Below, piece by piece: positions 38,380-40,207 of a DNA stretch of 40,207 bases (positions within the stretch are counted from its first letter, which is position 1; each line of letters opens with the position of its first letter). The DNA lies in NCBI GenBank assembly GCA_944388795.1, contig CALXKD010000012.1, positions 1 through 40,207 on the forward strand, written 5' to 3'. A model generated the notes under the pieces. It was not told where the DNA came from. It ran no database searches and saw nothing but the letters and a program-made list of their open reading frames with translations. The position numbers were made by a program, and so were the translations under genes. The DNA comes from an uncultured Clostridia bacterium. Lineage in GTDB: Bacteria > Bacillota > Clostridia > TANB77 > CAG-508.

Positions 38380-39444
38380 TTATTTTTGATTTAAACTTTT
38401 TCTTTTTAATTGTCTTAATGTTCTGAAAGTTTTTTCTGAAAATTTATATAATTTATATCGTAATGGTTTAAAAGGATAATATACCTCTCCTATAAATTCT
38501 GTAAATGTAGCTCCAAATCCTTTTTTAAATCTATATAATCCATATTGTGGATGGCTTTCATCTACGACACCTGATACACCTCTAAAATCATAGATATCAT
38601 CATGTCTTGCAATCGCCATTTTTATCATTTCCCATTGTAATAAATAGTTTGGCATTAAATTCCTATGTTTATTGCTACTTGCACCATATAAATACCATGT
38701 TTTATTTCCATAGAAAATTGGAATAACACCTGATATTGGTTCTCCATCATAATATGCCATTAGAACCTTCATATGTTCTGGTCCTAGGCAATCATACATT
38801 TTTTCAAAATATTCCAATGGTCTAATAATAAAACCATCTCTTTCCCCTGTTTCCACCATAATTCTGTGGAAATCTTTTAAATCTTCTTTTGTTCCATCTT
38901 TTACTGTAACACCTTTTCTTCCTGCTAATCGAATATTATATCTCCATTTTTGATGAAATCCTGCCATAATCTCTTCTTCTGTTTTCCCTTTTATATCTAA
39001 ACGAAATACATATCTTGGTTGTATTTCATCTTTAAAGTCTTTGGCATCATCTTTGATTTTATATCCTAAATCTGTAACCACTTTTCTAAACTCTTGATCA
39101 TCACTTACAATATCTGGCTCTATTCTTAACACAAAAGCATTATATTTTTTAGCCAATTCTTTTGCCCCATCTGTTAATTGCTTCATGACATTTTCATCAT
39201 GAATATCGCAAACTGGTCCTCTTGATGAGTACATCATATTTCCAAATATTGGCATTTTTCTTACCCATACACATAAAGAGCCAATAATATTCTTATTTTC
39301 ATCTTCAGCTAAAATCACTTCTGGTTTCCAATTTGGCTTTTTTACTTCTGCCCATTCTAATGATTGTTGAAAATTACATCTTTCATGTCCTTCTAAAAAT
39401 TTTTTATATTCCTCTTTTGATTTTTCATCTGTTACAAATCTCAT
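38380..39444 (-). CDS. FemABX-family aminoacyltransferase (lipid II peptide bridge)
   Basis: FemX-like enzymes add amino acids from aminoacyl-tRNA to the lysine of lipid II. The 354 residues carry two GNAT-like subdomains: NFQQSLEWAEVKKPNWKPEVILAED at the start, YSSRGPVCDI, the FemABX hallmark KWRYNIRLAGRKGV (~172-185), GPEHMKVLMAYYDGEPISGVIPIFYGNKTWYLYGAS and YDFRGVSG...YGLYRFKKGFGAT. No obvious coiled-coil seryl-tRNA-synthetase-like arm is visible. It is the first gene of the wall operon, 16 nt before alr, with AGGAGG 10 nt before its ATG. The added amino acid is not readable. Confidence 0.92.
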   Translation of the reverse strand: MRFVTDEKSKEEYKKFLEGHERCNFQQSLEWAEVKKPNWKPEVILAEDENKNIIGSLCVWVRKMPIFGNMMYSSRGPVCDIHDENVMKQLTDGAKELAKKYNAFVLRIEPDIVSDDQEFRKVVTDLGYKIKDDAKDFKDEIQPRYVFRLDIKGKTEEEIMAGFHQKWRYNIRLAGRKGVTVKDGTKEDLKDFHRIMVETGERDGFIIRPLEYFEKMYDCLGPEHMKVLMAYYDGEPISGVIPIFYGNKTWYLYGASSNKHRNLMPNYLLQWEMIKMAIARHDDIYDFRGVSGVVDESHPQYGLYRFKKGFGATFTEFIGEVYYPFKPLRYKLYKFSEKTFRTLRQLKRKSLNQK

Positions 39445-39482
39445 GTTTTTTCTTCCTCCTAGTATATTTGCAATACATGAGT

Positions 39483-39511
39483 ATTTTACACCAATATATG
39501 GTTTTTTACAA
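39483..39511 (-). promoter_or_regulatory. Sigma-A promoter of the femX-alr-ftsH operon
   Basis: On the minus strand TTGTAA (39506-39511), a 17-nt spacer and TAAAAT (39483-39488), about 38 nt upstream of the ATG. Confidence 0.7.
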
Positions 39512-39553
39512 GTAATTTATGTTATTTTTTGGTGAATTCTTAACTAACATTTA

Positions 39554-39582
39554 TTGCCCATCTCATGTTTTTCGTATATACT
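39554..39582 (+). promoter_or_regulatory. Sigma-A promoter of the YgjV-like gene
   Basis: TTGCCC (39554-39559), a 17-nt spacer and TATACT (39577-39582), 32 nt before the ATG; divergent from the femX promoter. Confidence 0.65.
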
Positions 39583-39614
39583 GTATTATATTTATTAAAT
39601 AGGAGGATTTCCCT

Positions 39615-40118
39615 ATGTTTATATTTGCTCAAATTCTAGGTGGCATTGCTTTACTTATCTTAATTTTGAGTTTTCAAAAAAATGAAAAACAAGCTTTATT
39701 AAAATATCAAATTGGCTCTAGTGTTTTCTTTGCAGCACAATATTTGTGTTTACAAGCATATAGTGGTTGTCTAATAAATATTGCATGTATGATAAGAAAC
39801 ATATTATTTAGAAATGATACTGGTAAAAAGATTCCTATTTACTATCTAATTTTTATCATTTGCATTATGATTATTTTATCTTTATTTTCTTATGTGGGTC
39901 CCATTAGCTTATTGCCTTGTATCGCTTGTGTATTATATAGTTGTAGTCTATGGCAAGACAACTTAAAGATTACTAGAATCATTGAGGTAATTTCTTGTTC
40001 TTTATATATTATTTATAATATTAAAGTTCTCGCTTATGTCGGTTTAGTTTCCACAATAATCGAATTGGTTTCTGCACTAGTTGCGATTTATCGATTTGAT
40101 GTAAAAAAAAGATTATAA
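39615..40118 (+). CDS. YgjV family inner membrane protein
   Basis: The 167 residues form about five or six hydrophobic helices with small loops, matching the bacterial inner-membrane YgjV (Imp-YgjV) family, whose function is unknown. Family traits visible are the GGIALLILILSFQ first helix, KYQIGSSVFFAAQYLCLQAYSG, and NIACMIRNILF. ATG 39615 follows AGGAGG. It is a single-gene unit, divergent from femX and followed within ~12 nt by the left end of an IS3-like element. Confidence 0.85.
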   Translation: MFIFAQILGGIALLILILSFQKNEKQALLKYQIGSSVFFAAQYLCLQAYSGCLINIACMIRNILFRNDTGKKIPIYYLIFIICIMIILSLFSYVGPISLLPCIACVLYSCSLWQDNLKITRIIEVISCSLYIIYNIKVLAYVGLVSTIIELVSALVAIYRFDVKKRL

Positions 40119-40130
40119 GTCCTAAGTTTT

Positions 40131-40207
40131 TGAAGTGAACCCAAATTATTAGACAAAATTAAGTTTAATAAGGAGGGTTCATTTTATGTCTAAATATACA
40201 AGTGAAT
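40131..40207 (+). mobile_element. Left end of an IS3-family (IS150-like) insertion sequence (truncated by window)
   Basis: The terminal sequence TGAAGTGAACCCAAATTATT, followed by AGACA, has the TG start and pattern of IS150-type ends. It is followed by an AGGAGG site and the start of a transposase OrfA (40186). Only 77 nt are visible, so the family call rests on terminal sequence and the first seven residues. Confidence 0.65.
40186..40207 (+). CDS. IS3-family transposase OrfA start (partial)
   Basis: ATG at 40186, 9 nt after AAGGAGG, encodes MSKYTSE before the window ends. The typical IS150-group OrfA begins MSKY followed by a helix-turn-helix domain. The rest is outside the window. Confidence 0.6.

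Overview
This is an AT-rich Bacillota (Firmicutes) segment, most likely from a spore-forming, probably uncultured clostridial lineage. The evidence is a SpoVT-type regulator, an hrcA-grpE-dnaK-dnaJ operon with a CIRCE operator, WalR-type operator boxes, strong AGGAGG ribosome-binding sites and frequent TTG starts. Almost every gene is on the minus strand. The plus-strand genes are an M20 peptidase, a compositionally foreign small ORF, a YgjV-like membrane protein and the start of an IS3-family element at the right edge.

Layout, left to right. 1-3.1 kb: disA (cut by the window edge) and radA, with a REP-associated Y1 (HUH) transposase immediately upstream of radA. The transposase lies between two inverted copies of a 37-bp repeat. 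3.1-10.5 kb: a WalR-box-controlled small protein with a repeated motif, then mtaB, mreB (with its own WalR boxes), maf, a SipW-type signal peptidase, a lytic transglycosylase and polA. A third copy of the 37-bp repeat lies between the last two membrane/wall genes. 10.7-20.0 kb: envelope and glycan genes (a GT-C transferase, a large polytopic membrane protein, an LTA-synthase-type enzyme, an Alg13/Alg14-like glycosyltransferase pair) interleaved with ruvB, queH and a YhcG-type nuclease. 20.2-25.6 kb: the heat-shock operon, with a CYTH-domain gene inserted between grpE and dnaK. 25.7-32.1 kb: spoVT, then an operon of an orphan transketolase N-subunit, recD2, comF and a KAP-type P-loop ATPase. 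32.3-34.3 kb: the two plus-strand genes. 34.3-39.4 kb: a femX-like gene, alr, a DUF1189 gene and ftsH in one tight operon. 39.6-40.2 kb: the ygjV-like gene and the IS3-like left end.

Most striking observation. Two otherwise well-formed genes, recD2 and the KAP ATPase, are each broken by one extra C, in the same context (A-C-GGA). In both, the ribosome meets an in-frame CGG codon at the point where a +1 shift would restore a canonical motif (the Walker A loop; the HKAQGSEF helicase motif). Scanning by eye, I found no other in-frame CGG in roughly 12,000 codons of apparently native genes. The only others are two in the compositionally foreign 143-aa ORF. This is either two identical base-level errors or mutations about 1 kb apart, or +1 frameshifting at a very rare or poorly decoded CGG codon.

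Two further strong signals are the transposase flanked by inverted REP-like repeats, one of which has become the 5' edge of radA, and two promoters each carrying three TGTAAH boxes at exact 11-bp spacing. The boxes link mreB and an unknown 105-aa protein to the WalRK cell-wall regulon.
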